A stretch of DNA of 64,000 nt from Micromonospora globbae (GTDB taxonomy: Bacteria > Actinomycetota > Actinomycetes > Mycobacteriales > Micromonosporaceae): contig NZ_RAQQ01000020.1 in the NCBI RefSeq assembly GCF_003610785.1, positions 1 to 64,000 on the forward strand, read 5' to 3'. The translations under genes and the position numbers were made by a program. The notes beneath the pieces are model-generated. The model worked only from the letters and a program-made list of their open reading frames with translations, did not search any database and had not been told where the DNA came from. Of the stretch, positions 39,146-48,475 are shown piece by piece; positions within the stretch are counted from its first letter, which is position 1; each line of letters starts with the position of its first letter.

Positions 39146-39277
39146 TCAGTCGCGCCGCCTCACCCGGTGCCGGCCCCCCACGTACCGGCGCTGACCCAGG
39201 ACCCGTTCCGTTGTGGACAGCCACGCACCGCCGCGCGGCGTGGGCCGCGTGGACCGGATGGTGGCGTGCGCTGGCAC
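39146..39277 (-). CDS. Small basic protein upstream of the rtcB locus
   Basis: A 43-residue frame from GTG 39277 with AGGGAGG 6 bases upstream, ending TGA, followed by a true T-run terminator. The product is strongly basic and arginine-rich: MPAHATIRSTRP at the start, then AWLSTTERVLGQRRYVGG and an RHRVRRRD tail. I do not recognise a family; the charge suggests RNA or DNA binding or a ribosome-associated protein. Being followed by the tRNA-like pair and rtcB on the same strand makes a link with RNA metabolism attractive, but this rests on position. The ribosome site plus terminator are the main support for it. Confidence 0.5.
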   Translation of the reverse strand: MPAHATIRSTRPTPRGGAWLSTTERVLGQRRYVGGRHRVRRRD

Positions 39278-39400
39278 GGCGTCCTCCCTGGGATGATCAG
39301 GTGACCTTGCGCCGACGACGGTATGCGGGACGGGCCCGGGCCGGCAATCGATATTCGCCGCGCCACCGCGCGCCGGCTACCGTTCACGATCGTGGCCCTC

Positions 39401-40207
39401 ATGCGCGTGGACTTCTACTCCGAGGTGCTCGCCCTCAGCACCTCCATGACCGTGATCCTGCCGCAGCGGACGTCGTCGCAGATCGGGATGGCCGGCGGCA
39501 CCACGGGCGGCGACCCGCCGGTGCTCTACCTGCTGCACGGGCTCACCGACGACGACACGATCTGGGTGCGCCGCACGTCCGTCGAGCGGTACGTGGCGCC
39601 GCTCGGCCTCGCCGTGGTGATGCCCCAGGTCGGCCGGAGCTTCTACGCCGACGAGGCGCACGGCAACCGCTACTGGACGTTCCTCAGCGAGGAGCTGCCG
39701 GAGCTGTGCCGGTCGTTCTTCCGCATCTCCGACCGCCGGGAGGACACGTTCGTGGCCGGGCTGTCGATGGGCGGCTACGGGGCGGTGAAGTGGGCGCTGC
39801 GGCAGCCGGGACGGTTCGCCGCGGCGGCCAGTCTCTCCGGGGCGCTGGACATCACCCACCGGCTGGAGCACCCGACCGACCCGCTCGATGAGGCGGTGCG
39901 GCGCACCGTCTTCGGCGACCGCCCGGTCGCCGGCACCGACGAGGACACCCTGGCCCTGCTGGACCGGGTGAGCGGCGGGCCCGCCGTCCGGCCCGCGCTC
40001 TACGTCGCCTGCGGCACAGAGGACTTCCTGTACGAGGACAACGTCCGCTTCGTCGCCGCCGCGCGGGAGCGGGGTGTGCCGCTCACCGTCGACTTCTCCC
40101 CCGGCGACCACGACTGGGCGTACTGGGACGCGAAGATCGCCGACGTGCTCGCCTGGCTGCCGCTGCCACGGGCCACCACCGACCCGGCGCCGCCCGGCCC
40201 CGCGTGA
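39401..40207 (+). CDS. Esterase, FrmB / antigen-85-like alpha/beta hydrolase
   Basis: A 268-residue cytoplasmic hydrolase (no signal peptide). LYLLHGLTDDDTIW gives the oxyanion region, GLSMGGYGAVKWAL the nucleophile serine (about residue 127), an acid in ACGTEDFLYEDN, and SPGDHDWAYWD the histidine. It is of the esterase-D type, which includes S-formylglutathione hydrolase and tributyrin esterases. ATG 39401 is used; GTG 39392 is in frame just upstream. It is divergent from the small basic ORF. Substrate unknown. Confidence 0.85.
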   Translation: MRVDFYSEVLALSTSMTVILPQRTSSQIGMAGGTTGGDPPVLYLLHGLTDDDTIWVRRTSVERYVAPLGLAVVMPQVGRSFYADEAHGNRYWTFLSEELPELCRSFFRISDRREDTFVAGLSMGGYGAVKWALRQPGRFAAAASLSGALDITHRLEHPTDPLDEAVRRTVFGDRPVAGTDEDTLALLDRVSGGPAVRPALYVACGTEDFLYEDNVRFVAAARERGVPLTVDFSPGDHDWAYWDAKIADVLAWLPLPRATTDPAPPGPA

Positions 40208-40253
40208 CCGCCGCCGCGGCGGCGCCGGGCCGCCAGCCGGCCCACACCGGGTC

Positions 40254-40760
40254 TCAGGCGCCGACGGTGCCGTCGATCGCCTCCCGGAGGAAGTCGGCGT
40301 GACCGTTGTGCCGGGCGTACTCGTGGATCAGGTGCAGCATCACCAGGCGCAGGGACACGTCCGCGCCCCACCGGGCGTTGTGGCCGGTGACGTCCAGCGA
40401 CTCCGCCTCCCGTTCGATCCGCCGCGAGTGCTCGACCTCGCGCCGCCACGCGGCGAACGCCTCCGCCCGGGTCGCCGAGCGCGCGTCGTACGCCTCCTGG
40501 AAGTCGCCGCTGCTCGACCACACCAGGGGGATGTCCTCGCCGTTGATGACCCGGCGGAACCAGGTCCGTTCCACCTCGGCCATGTGCCGGACCAGCCCGA
40601 GCAGGGAGAGCGTCGACGGCGGCGAGGACTGCCGCCGCAGTTCCTCGTCGGTCAGCCCGTCGCACTTGAGGGCGAGCGTCGCCCGGTGGTAGTCCAGAAA
40701 GGCGCGCAGCGTCTCACGCTCCCCGCCGGTCAGTGGTGGGGCGATGCGCTCCGTCGTCAT
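40254..40760 (-). CDS. DinB-family protein (DUF664 type)
   Basis: A 168-residue four-helix protein of the DinB/DUF664 family: FLDYHRATLALKCDGLTDEELRRQ, then LLGLVRHMAEVERTWFRRV with a metal-ligand histidine, and a closing HLIHEYARHNGHADFLREAIDG with the other two histidines. Relatives act as metal-dependent thiol-S-transferases using bacillithiol or mycothiol. ATG 40760 follows GGAAGG. It ends 46 bases from the converging esterase gene. Confidence 0.92.
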   Translation of the reverse strand: MTTERIAPPLTGGERETLRAFLDYHRATLALKCDGLTDEELRRQSSPPSTLSLLGLVRHMAEVERTWFRRVINGEDIPLVWSSSGDFQEAYDARSATRAEAFAAWRREVEHSRRIEREAESLDVTGHNARWGADVSLRLVMLHLIHEYARHNGHADFLREAIDGTVGA

Positions 40761-40831
40761 GTGCCGTCTTCCTTCCCCGCGGTGGTGCTGGCCGGTCCCG
40801 CCGATCATGCCGTACGCGCCGGACGGTCCGC

Positions 40832-41752
40832 TCAGCGCACGGACGAGCGGGCCACCGGGGCGTCGAAGTAGGTGTCCGGGTACGGCTCGTCCCGGAGGCG
40901 GTAGTGCCACCACTCGCGGTCGTAGTTGACGAACCCGGCGTCGGTCATGAGCCGCCGCAGCAGCATCCGGTTCTCCCGGGCCGTGCCGGTGACGGCGGGG
41001 TCGGCAGTGTGGGCCCGGGCGTCGAAGCAGTCGAAGCCGGTGCCCATGTCCACGCTGTTGTCCGGGAACCGCTGGGCGCGCGGCGCCGTGCAGGCGACGA
41101 GCGGCTGGCCGGGCACGTACGGCGGCTGCGTCGGCGCGGGCACGTCGACCAGGGTCAGGTCCAGGGTGCTGCCGCGGCTGTGCGCGGTCGGCGCGCCGAT
41201 GTAGCCGTCCTCGAACAGCCGGGCCTTGTCCACGTGGGGATAGAACTCGGCCTTCATCTGCTGCTCGTCCGGCCGTTCGGCCCAGGCCACGAAGTCGTCC
41301 GCGGCCGGCACGGGTCGGTAGCAGTCGTACACCTTGAGGCTGTGACCGCCGGCGAGGGCGGCCTCCTGCACCCGGCGCAGCGCCTCGGCGGCCCGCCGGG
41401 TGAGCAGGCAGAGCGGTTCGGTGTAACCGGTGATCGGCCGGCCCACGAAGTTGTGCGGGGTGGCGTACCGGATGTCGGTGAGGATGCGGGGGTCGACGTC
41501 GCCGAGCACCACGAAGCCGGGCAGGGGTGGCGGGCCGGTGGGCGACGCCGACGGGGGGCCGGTCGGTGACGGCTGCGGGACGGGCGGGGTCGGCGCGGGG
41601 CGTGGCTCGGGCCGCCCGCAGGCGCCGAGCAGCGTGCCGGCCGCGAGGAGCGCGGCCACGAGCCGGGCGGCCCGCCGGCGCGGGGGCGGGGGCCGACGCG
41701 CGCGCCGCCGCGTCGGCGCCGCGCCGGGCCACGTCCGGGCTGACCTGCGCAC
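40832..41752 (-). CDS. VanX-like D-Ala-D-Ala dipeptidase lipoprotein (M15)
   Basis: A 306-residue protein with a long Arg-rich N-terminus, a hydrophobic signal and lipobox LGAC (Cys about residue 46), then a Pro/Ser linker and an M15D dipeptidase domain (about 78-306). Zinc-site motifs are AHSRGSTLDLTLV (His and Asp) and REWWHYRL (Glu and His), and YDCYRPV holds the arginine for the peptide carboxylate. Family members hydrolyse D-Ala-D-Ala outside or inside the cell; as a lipoprotein this one would act on wall peptides. GTG 41752 lies 12 bases after the acetyl esterase stop, so it may be the last gene of the sugar operon. No VanH or VanA is present, so vancomycin resistance is not indicated. 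Confidence 0.87.
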   Translation of the reverse strand: MRRSARTWPGAAPTRRRARRPPPPRRRAARLVAALLAAGTLLGACGRPEPRPAPTPPVPQPSPTGPPSASPTGPPPLPGFVVLGDVDPRILTDIRYATPHNFVGRPITGYTEPLCLLTRRAAEALRRVQEAALAGGHSLKVYDCYRPVPAADDFVAWAERPDEQQMKAEFYPHVDKARLFEDGYIGAPTAHSRGSTLDLTLVDVPAPTQPPYVPGQPLVACTAPRAQRFPDNSVDMGTGFDCFDARAHTADPAVTGTARENRMLLRRLMTDAGFVNYDREWWHYRLRDEPYPDTYFDAPVARSSVR

Positions 41753-41764
41753 CCGTCCTGTCTA

Positions 41765-42763
41765 TCAGCCGGCGACCGGCTCCGGAGCGGCCTCGGCGTC
41801 CCCGGTCAGGTGCGCGGCGAGGAACCGCAGCGCCGCCGCGTCGTCGTCGATCCCGCCCGCCTCGTGGCCGTTGTAGCGCCACACCGACAGCTCCGTGGGC
41901 CCGGCGTGGGCGTTCACGGCGGCGAAGACGGTCGACGGCGGCACGATCTCGTCCATGAGGGCGACCGAGTAGCGGGTTGGGACGTGGCAGCGCCGGGCGA
42001 AGTTGACCCCGTCGACGTACGCCAGGGTGGCGAGCACCCGCTGCTCGGCGTCGCGGTGGACGGCCAGGAAGTCGCGGATCTCGCGGTAGGGCCGGGCGTC
42101 GGTGACCACGACGGCGCGGGGGATGTCGCAGAGGAACGGCACCCCGGCGACCACGGCCCGCAGGTCGGGCGCCAGCGCGCCGGCCGCGAGCGCCAGCGCG
42201 CCGCCCTGGCTGTGGCCGAGCACCGCGACCCGGGCCGGGTCGACGGCCGGCAGGGTCCGGACGGCGTCCACGGCCCGGACGGCGTCGGTGACGAGCCGCC
42301 GGTAGTAGTAGGTGCGCGGGTCGGCGATGCCCCGGGTCAGCACCCCGGGCGCCTCCGGGCCGGCCACGGCCGGGTCCGGGGTATCGCCGCGGCTCCACCC
42401 CGAACCCTGCCCCCGCGTGTCCATCTGGAGGTGGGCGTACCCGGCCGCGGCCCACAGCAGGTTCTCCAGCGGGTGCCCGCGGCCGCCGCCGTAACCGGCG
42501 TACTGCACGACGGCCGGCAGCGGCGGCCGGCCGCCGCGGGGTACCCGCAGCCAGCCCCGGACGGGCTGGCCGGCGAAGCCGGGGAACGTCACGTCGTACA
42601 CGTCGATGCCGGCGAGCCCGGTGGGTACGGGCTCGACCCGCACGGACGGGTCGGCGGAGCGGGCCTCGGCCAGCGTGGTGGCCCAGAACCGGTCGAAGTC
42701 GGCCGGGTCGCGCACCCCGCTGCGGTACCCGCGCAGCTGCTCCTCGGGCAGGTCGGTGAACAC
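41765..42763 (-). CDS. Acetyl xylan esterase / cephalosporin-C deacetylase family (CE7)
   Basis: A 332-residue cytoplasmic esterase with CE7 landmarks: FTDLPEEQLRGYRSG at the start, FPGFAGQPVRGWLRVPRG, VVQYAGYGGGRG, a QMDTRGQGSG motif typical of CE7, nucleophile GHSQGG (about residue 195), MDEIVPPS with the catalytic Asp and GHEAGG with His. It removes acetyl groups from imported xylo-oligosaccharides or related acetylated sugars. The GTG start at 42763 follows the GH3 stop by 2 bases. Together with GH3 and the ABC importer this is a hemicellulose-oligosaccharide pathway. Confidence 0.9.
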   Translation of the reverse strand: MFTDLPEEQLRGYRSGVRDPADFDRFWATTLAEARSADPSVRVEPVPTGLAGIDVYDVTFPGFAGQPVRGWLRVPRGGRPPLPAVVQYAGYGGGRGHPLENLLWAAAGYAHLQMDTRGQGSGWSRGDTPDPAVAGPEAPGVLTRGIADPRTYYYRRLVTDAVRAVDAVRTLPAVDPARVAVLGHSQGGALALAAGALAPDLRAVVAGVPFLCDIPRAVVVTDARPYREIRDFLAVHRDAEQRVLATLAYVDGVNFARRCHVPTRYSVALMDEIVPPSTVFAAVNAHAGPTELSVWRYNGHEAGGIDDDAAALRFLAAHLTGDAEAAPEPVAG

Positions 42764-42765
42764 CG

Positions 42766-45144
42766 TCAGCCGGCGCTCGGGGTGACGGTGAAACCCGGGT
42801 GCATCCGCCGCGTGTGGTCGACGTGCCGCGCCGGCCCGCGCAGCTCGACACCGGCCGTCAGGCGGGTGTCGGTGCTGGACGCGGCGAGCCGCAGCTCCAA
42901 CGCGCCCGACTCGACCACGCGCCGCCCGTCGCGCCCGGTGAACGAGAACAGGTCGGCCGGCACGGTGACCTCGATCCGGCAGGACTCCCCCGGGTCCAGG
43001 GGCACCCGCTGGTAGCCGATGAGCCGCTGCACCGGTTGCACCACCGAGGCCACCGGGTCGTGCGCGTACAGCTGCACGACCTCGCTGCCCCACCGGTCGC
43101 CGCTGTTGCGCAGCGTGAAGGCCAGCCGCAGCTCGCCGTCGGTCTCCGCCACCGCCTGTTCGACCGTCAGCTCCGACCAGTCGAAGCGGGTGTAGGTGAG
43201 GCCGTGCCCGAAGCCGTACGCCGGGGCGGGGTCGAGGTTGGAGACGTCGGTGGCGTGCCCGAGCCGGGCCGCGAGGTAGGTGGCCGGCTGCGCGCCCGTC
43301 CGGCGGGGCACGCTCACGGGCAGCCGCCCCTGCGGCTCGACCCGCCCGCTGAGCACCCCGGCGATGGCCGGTGGCCCCTCCTGGCCGGGGAAGAACGACT
43401 GCACGATGGCGGCCGCGTCGTCGACCGCCCGGCCCAGCGCGTACGGCCGGCCCGCGACCATGACCACCACCACGGGCGTGCCGGTGTCCAGCAGCGCGTC
43501 GAGCAGCTGCTGCTGCACACCCGGCAGGGCCAGCGACTCGACGTCGCAGCCCTCGCCGCTGGTGCCCCGCCCGAACAGCCCCGCCCGGTCACCGAGGGCC
43601 GCGATCACCACGTCCGCGTCCCGGGCCGCCGCGACGGCCGCCGCGAGGCCGTCGGTGTCCGGCCCGTCGACGCTCGCGCCGGTCTCGACCACCACCTCGC
43701 TGGACGGGAACTCGGCCCGCAGGGCCGCCACCAGCGTCGGCAGCTCGATCCCGTACGGCGTCCCGGGGTGGCGGGAACCGACGTGCACCGGGAAGGAGTA
43801 GCAGCCGAGCACCGCCGTCGGGCTCTCCGCCTGCGGGCCGACCACCGCGATGCGCGCCGGCGCGGCCAGCGGCAGGATGCCGTCGTTGCGCAGCAGGACG
43901 ACCGCCTCCTCGGCGATCTGCCGGGCCAGCTCGCGGTTGGCCGGCGGGTCCAGGTCGACGGCGCCGCGCACGGCCTCCGGGTCGTCCAGGTCGACCCCGT
44001 CCAGCGCCGGCGGCACCGGGCTCCACCCGGCGTCGAGCAGCCCCAGCTCGGCCTTCTGGAGCAGCACCCGGCGCACGGCGCGGTCGACGAGCGCCTCGGG
44101 CACCACGCCGTCGGCGATCGCCGCGCGCAGCGGCTCGCCGAACGTCTTCACGGTGGGCAGCTCGACGTCCACGCCGGCGGCCAGGGCGGCACCGGCCGCC
44201 TCGCCCCAGCTGCCGGCCACCCCGTGCAGCATGCGCAGGAACGCGATGCCGAAGTAGTCGGCGACCACCGTGCCGGTGAAGCCCCACGTGTCGCGGAGCA
44301 GCCCGGTGAGCAGTTCCTCGTCCGCCGCCGACGGCATCCCGTCGGTGTCGGTGTAGGCGTGCATCACCGAGCGCGCGCCGCTCTCGCGTACCGCCATCTC
44401 GAACGGCAGGAGCATGACGTCGGCCCGTTCGCGGGGCCCCATGCCGACCGGTGCGAGGTTGCGGCCGGCGCGGGAGGCCGAGTAGCCGACGAAGTGCTTG
44501 AGCGTGGCCACCACACCCTCGGACTCCAGGCCCTGGATGTACGCGGTGCCGACCGTGCCGACCAGGTAGGGGTCCTCGCCGATGGTCTCCTCGACCCGTC
44601 CCCAGCGGGCGTCGCGCACCACGTCGAGCACCGGGGCGAGCCCCTGGTGCACGCCGACGCGGCGCATGTCGGCCCCGATGGCGGCGGCCATCCGGCGGAT
44701 CAGCGGCGGGTCGAACGTCGCTCCCCAGGACAGCGGCACCGGGTAGGCGGTGGCTCCCCAGGTGGCGAAGCCGGCCAGGCACTCCTCGTGGGCCACGGCG
44801 GGGATGCCGAAGCGGTTCGCCGCGACGATGCGCTGCTGGGTGCGCAGCAGCGAGAGCGCGCCGAGCGCCGGGTCCACCGGCGCGGTCCCGAACGGCCGGG
44901 TCAGCTGGCCGAGGCCGGTCCCCAGCAGGGCCTCGAGGTCGACCGGGTCCTCCATCTCGTGCTGGTACGGGGCGACCTCGCCGCCGTCGGCGGAGGCGCC
45001 CACCCAGACTCCGTACAGCTGGGCGATCTTCTCGGGCAGGGTCATGGCGGCGACCAGGGCGTCCACCCGGGTGGCGGGGTCGTAGGAGGGGTCGTTCCAG
45101 ATGGCGGTGCTGCGTTCGATGTCCACGGTCACGGTGTCGGTCAC
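42766..45144 (-). CDS. GH3 beta-glycosidase (beta-glucosidase/xylosidase type)
   Basis: A 792-residue cytoplasmic GH3 enzyme starting at GTG 45144 with GGAGGAAA just upstream. The N-terminal barrel begins MTLPEKIAQLYG and AVAHEECLAGF and carries ATLKHFVGYSASRAGRNLAP. The nucleophile aspartate sits in GTVVADYFGIAF (about residue 270). The second alpha/beta domain has AVVGPQAESPTAVLGCYSFP and the GEGCDVESLALPG segment. A fibronectin-III-like C-terminal domain starts near GHGLTYTRFDWSELTV. It cleaves terminal beta-linked glucose or xylose from oligosaccharides. It lies 89 bases after the permease gene. Confidence 0.93.
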   Translation of the reverse strand: MTDTVTVDIERSTAIWNDPSYDPATRVDALVAAMTLPEKIAQLYGVWVGASADGGEVAPYQHEMEDPVDLEALLGTGLGQLTRPFGTAPVDPALGALSLLRTQQRIVAANRFGIPAVAHEECLAGFATWGATAYPVPLSWGATFDPPLIRRMAAAIGADMRRVGVHQGLAPVLDVVRDARWGRVEETIGEDPYLVGTVGTAYIQGLESEGVVATLKHFVGYSASRAGRNLAPVGMGPRERADVMLLPFEMAVRESGARSVMHAYTDTDGMPSAADEELLTGLLRDTWGFTGTVVADYFGIAFLRMLHGVAGSWGEAAGAALAAGVDVELPTVKTFGEPLRAAIADGVVPEALVDRAVRRVLLQKAELGLLDAGWSPVPPALDGVDLDDPEAVRGAVDLDPPANRELARQIAEEAVVLLRNDGILPLAAPARIAVVGPQAESPTAVLGCYSFPVHVGSRHPGTPYGIELPTLVAALRAEFPSSEVVVETGASVDGPDTDGLAAAVAAARDADVVIAALGDRAGLFGRGTSGEGCDVESLALPGVQQQLLDALLDTGTPVVVVMVAGRPYALGRAVDDAAAIVQSFFPGQEGPPAIAGVLSGRVEPQGRLPVSVPRRTGAQPATYLAARLGHATDVSNLDPAPAYGFGHGLTYTRFDWSELTVEQAVAETDGELRLAFTLRNSGDRWGSEVVQLYAHDPVASVVQPVQRLIGYQRVPLDPGESCRIEVTVPADLFSFTGRDGRRVVESGALELRLAASSTDTRLTAGVELRGPARHVDHTRRMHPGFTVTPSAG

Positions 45145-45233
45145 TTTCCTCCGACGCCCGTCGGTCCCTGCGGGAGGGCCCGGCGGGCGAACAGGTAGAC
45201 GGTCATGCGGTGTGTCGTCCTCGCCGGCCGCGG

Positions 45234-46094
45234 TCAGCCCTTGACCGCGCCCTGCAGGCCACCGACGATCTGCTTCTCGGCGAGGGTGAAGAAGAGGAGT
45301 GCCGGCAACATCGCCAGCGAGGTGAAGGCGAGGATCCCCGCCGTGTCGGAGGTGTACTGGCTGGAGAAGTTCTGCACGCCCAGCGGCAGGGTGTGCAGGT
45401 CGACGTCGCCGAGGACGAGCAGTGGCAGGAGGAAGGCGTTCCAGCTGGCCACGAACGCGAGGACCCCGACGGTGACGAGCGCGGGCCGGGACAGCGGCAG
45501 CATGATGCGCCAGAGGAAGCTCAGCCGTCCGGCCCCGTCGATGGCGGCGGCGTCCTCCAGTTCGCGGGGGACCGCGGACAGGAACGGGCGGAGGATCACG
45601 ATCGTGATCGGCAACGAGAAGGCGACCTGCGGGAGGATCACCGCGTAGTAGGAGTTGATCAGGTTCAGGTCGCGCAGCATGAGGTAGAGCGGCAGGATCG
45701 CCGCGCCGGCGGGGAACAGCAGGCCGAGGGTGAAGAAGGTGTAGAGCGCCTCGCGCCCCCGGAAGGTGTACCGGGCGAGCACGAACGCCGCGCAGACGCC
45801 GAGTACGACGACACCGAGGGTCGTGCCCAGGGCGATCACGGCGCTGTTGAACGCCTGGCGCCAGAAGTCGCTCTCCGTGAGCACCCTGGCGTAGTTGTCC
45901 AGCACCCACGGATCGGGCAGCCCGGCCGGGTCCGCGACGATCTGCGGGGTGGTGCGGAAGCCGCCGACGATCACGTAGACCACCGGGGCGATCGACACGG
46001 CGGCCACCGCGAGCGCCAGCGCGTACGTGAGCGGGTTGGCCCACGACCACGGGCGACGCGGGGCGGGCGGGGAGGGGACGGTGGTCGCGGGCAC
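45234..46094 (-). CDS. Sugar ABC permease (MalG-type) of the GH3 operon
   Basis: A 286-residue membrane protein with six helices and EAA loop ELEDAAAIDGAGRLSFLWRIMLPLSRPA (about 178-205). The GTG start at 46094 lies 2 bases after the stop of the partner permease. Its C-terminal KQIVGGLQGAVKG is typical of this family. Confidence 0.92.
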   Translation of the reverse strand: MPATTVPSPPAPRRPWSWANPLTYALALAVAAVSIAPVVYVIVGGFRTTPQIVADPAGLPDPWVLDNYARVLTESDFWRQAFNSAVIALGTTLGVVVLGVCAAFVLARYTFRGREALYTFFTLGLLFPAGAAILPLYLMLRDLNLINSYYAVILPQVAFSLPITIVILRPFLSAVPRELEDAAAIDGAGRLSFLWRIMLPLSRPALVTVGVLAFVASWNAFLLPLLVLGDVDLHTLPLGVQNFSSQYTSDTAGILAFTSLAMLPALLFFTLAEKQIVGGLQGAVKG

Positions 46095-46096
46095 GG

Positions 46097-47095
46097 TCAG
46101 TTCGTCCTTCCGGTGATGGCGCCCTCGATGTCGCGGCGGAGGAGGAAGCGCTGGAACAGCAGCGCCGCGATGAACGAGATGACGAACAGGATCACGGCCA
46201 CCGCGTTGCCGTAGCCCCACAGCCGGGCGAAGAAGCCGTTGTCCACCATGTACGTGGCCATGGTGGCCGAGGCGCCGAGCGACCGTACGGCGGGCACCGA
46301 GGTCACCCAGATGACGTCGAACACCTGCAGCGAACCGATGATCGACAGGAACATCCAGATCCGGATCGTGGGCCCCAGCAGCGGGAGCGTGACGTGGCGC
46401 TGCGTCTGCCACCAGCTCGCGCCGTCGATCGCGGCGGCCTCGGTCAGCTCCGGCGGCACGTTCGACAGGCCGGCGAGCAGGAGGATGATGGCGAAGCCGA
46501 CGTACTTCCAGGTGAGGACGAACAGCATCGTCCAGATGACGATGTCGAGGTCGGCCAGCCACGCGTGCACCAGGCCGCCCAGACCGAGCTGGCGCAGCAG
46601 CGCGTCGACGGTGCCGCCGTCGGTCAGGAGCAGCTTCCACATGATGCCGACGGTGACCTCGGCGAGCACGTAGGGCACGAACACGAGCAGGCGGAACACG
46701 GTGCGCCCGCGGAAGCGGCGGTTGAGCAGCAGGGCCACGGCCAGGGCGATGGGGCCCTGGACGAGCAGCGATCCGACCACGATGACGGCGTTGTTGCGCA
46801 GCGCGTCGAGGAAGATCGGGTCCTGGAAGGCCAGGACGTAGTTGTCGAGCCCGACGAACTCGGTGGGTGGTCCCACGCCGCGCCATCGGTAGAGGCTGTA
46901 GTAGACGGCGAAGCCCATCGGCACCAGCACGAACATCACGTAGACGACGATCGCCGGCGTGGTGAGCCCGACGATCTCGTACCACTTGCGTCGGGTCTGT
47001 GCGGCGCGGGCGGACGACCGCCCGGCGGGCCGGGGGCCCGCCGGCGGCGCTGACGCGCCGCCGGCGGGGTTCAGGGTCGGGTTGGTGGCGGTCAC
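46097..47095 (-). CDS. Sugar ABC permease (MalF-type) of the GH3 operon
   Basis: A 332-residue permease with a 40-residue Pro/Ala/Arg-rich cytoplasmic N-terminus, then six membrane segments. EAA loop: ELTEAAAIDGASWWQTQRHVTLPLLGPT (about 215-242). GTG 47095 overlaps the stop of the binding-protein gene by 4 bases. No ATPase gene accompanies the system, so a shared MsiK-like ATPase is expected elsewhere. Confidence 0.92.
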   Translation of the reverse strand: MTATNPTLNPAGGASAPPAGPRPAGRSSARAAQTRRKWYEIVGLTTPAIVVYVMFVLVPMGFAVYYSLYRWRGVGPPTEFVGLDNYVLAFQDPIFLDALRNNAVIVVGSLLVQGPIALAVALLLNRRFRGRTVFRLLVFVPYVLAEVTVGIMWKLLLTDGGTVDALLRQLGLGGLVHAWLADLDIVIWTMLFVLTWKYVGFAIILLLAGLSNVPPELTEAAAIDGASWWQTQRHVTLPLLGPTIRIWMFLSIIGSLQVFDVIWVTSVPAVRSLGASATMATYMVDNGFFARLWGYGNAVAVILFVISFIAALLFQRFLLRRDIEGAITGRTN

Positions 47096-48399
47096 TTGCG
47101 TGCGGCCGCCTTCATGGCGTCCACGACCTGCTGCGGGGTGCCGTTTCCGGCGAAGATGGCGACGATCGCGTCGTTCATCGCGTTGCCGACCGTGCTGCCG
47201 AAGGCCGTGTCCAGCCAGAGCTGCACGTACGTCGCGCCGGCGGTCGCCTCCAGGATGGACTTCAGCGCGGGGTCGGTCACGGCGTCCGCCGCGCCCTTGA
47301 CGACGGGCAGGCCGGTGCCGGTCCCGGCGTAGCCCTTCTGCACCTCCGGGCTCACGATGTACTTGAGGAACTCGACACACTCCGGCGGGGCGTTCTTGGC
47401 GCACGCGAACCCGTCGCCGCCGCCGAGGGCGGCCTTCGGGTCGCCGGGCGAACCGGAGATCGCCGGCACGGGGAACCAGCCGAGGAACTTCGTGAGCTTC
47501 GCCGGGTCCTCGGCGACGGTCTCCAGGGTGCCGCGGTTCCAGTCGCCCATCAGCTCCATGGCGGCCTTGCCGTTGGCGAGCAGGCCGTTCGCGCTGGTCG
47601 GGTCGTTCTGCCCCGGCGTGGCGATGAAGTTCTGCTGGAACGGTTCGGTCGCGATGAACGTCTTCAGGTCCTCGCCGGCCTTGACGAAGCAGGGGTCGTC
47701 GAAGACGAGGTCGACCGAGGCCTTCTTGAGCGTGTCGACGGAGCAGGCGCGCAGCGCGAAGTTGTACCACCAGTGGGCGGCGGGCCACTTGTCGCCGGCG
47801 CCGAGGGCGATCGGGGTGACGTTGATGGCCTTGAGCTTCGTGACGGCCGCGTTGAGCTCCTCGAAGGTGGTCGGAGGAGCGGTGATGCCCGCCTTGGCGA
47901 ACAGGTCCTTGTTGTACCAGACGCCCTCGATGCCCATCCGGAACGGCAGGCCGTACTGCTTGCCGTCCACCTGCCAGATCTCCGCCGCGCTGCCCATGTC
48001 GGCGACCTCGGTCTTGACCTGGTCGGTGATGTCCTTGAGGTAGTCGGCCTCCACCTGCTCGCGCATCTCACCGCCGCCCCACGCCTGGAAGATGTCCGGC
48101 GGGTCGTTGGTCAGGAGCGCGGCGGGGAGCCGGGTGCGCTGCAACTGGTTGGTCTCGATCGCCTCGATCTGGATCGTGACGGTCGGGTGGAGCGTGGAGA
48201 AGTCCTTGGCGACCTTCTCCCAGTAGGTCTTGCCGGGGCCGTCCTGCGAGGCGTTGTGCCACCACGTCAGGGTCACCGGCTTCTGGAACGGCTCTTCCTC
48301 ATTCGGCGTCTCGCTCTCGCCGCCGTTGCAACCGGCGACGAGGAGTGCGCTGGTCGTCAACAGCGCCAGAGCGGCGCCCGCGCGGTGCTTCATCGCCAT
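47092..48399 (-). CDS. Sugar-binding lipoprotein of the GH3 operon
   Basis: A 435-residue solute-binding protein. The start at ATG 48399 (GAGGAG upstream) is preferred over an upstream ATG because the signal MAMKHRAGAALALLTTSALLVAGC begins there; the lipobox is LVAGC. The mature protein has LTWWHNASQDGPGKTYWEKVAKDF, PPDIFQAWGGGE and a GDWNRGTL segment, and clusters with cellobiose/xylobiose binders (CebE/BxlE-like). First gene of a minus-strand operon of five or six genes, divergent from the LacI gene with a 14-bp palindrome between. Confidence 0.92.
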   Translation of the reverse strand: MAMKHRAGAALALLTTSALLVAGCNGGESETPNEEEPFQKPVTLTWWHNASQDGPGKTYWEKVAKDFSTLHPTVTIQIEAIETNQLQRTRLPAALLTNDPPDIFQAWGGGEMREQVEADYLKDITDQVKTEVADMGSAAEIWQVDGKQYGLPFRMGIEGVWYNKDLFAKAGITAPPTTFEELNAAVTKLKAINVTPIALGAGDKWPAAHWWYNFALRACSVDTLKKASVDLVFDDPCFVKAGEDLKTFIATEPFQQNFIATPGQNDPTSANGLLANGKAAMELMGDWNRGTLETVAEDPAKLTKFLGWFPVPAISGSPGDPKAALGGGDGFACAKNAPPECVEFLKYIVSPEVQKGYAGTGTGLPVVKGAADAVTDPALKSILEATAGATYVQLWLDTAFGSTVGNAMNDAIVAIFAGNGTPQQVVDAMKAAARK

Positions 48400-48475
48400 C
48401 GAATCGTCTCCTCGACTAGCAGTCCGCGGTACTCGGCTGGGGGGGAGTTTTACAGCCGTGTAACTCAGTGTCAAT

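Noticed and set aside
40832-41752. Vancomycin resistance cluster
   Set aside because: Only a VanX-like protein is present; no VanH, VanA or VanRS, and it is a lipoprotein.
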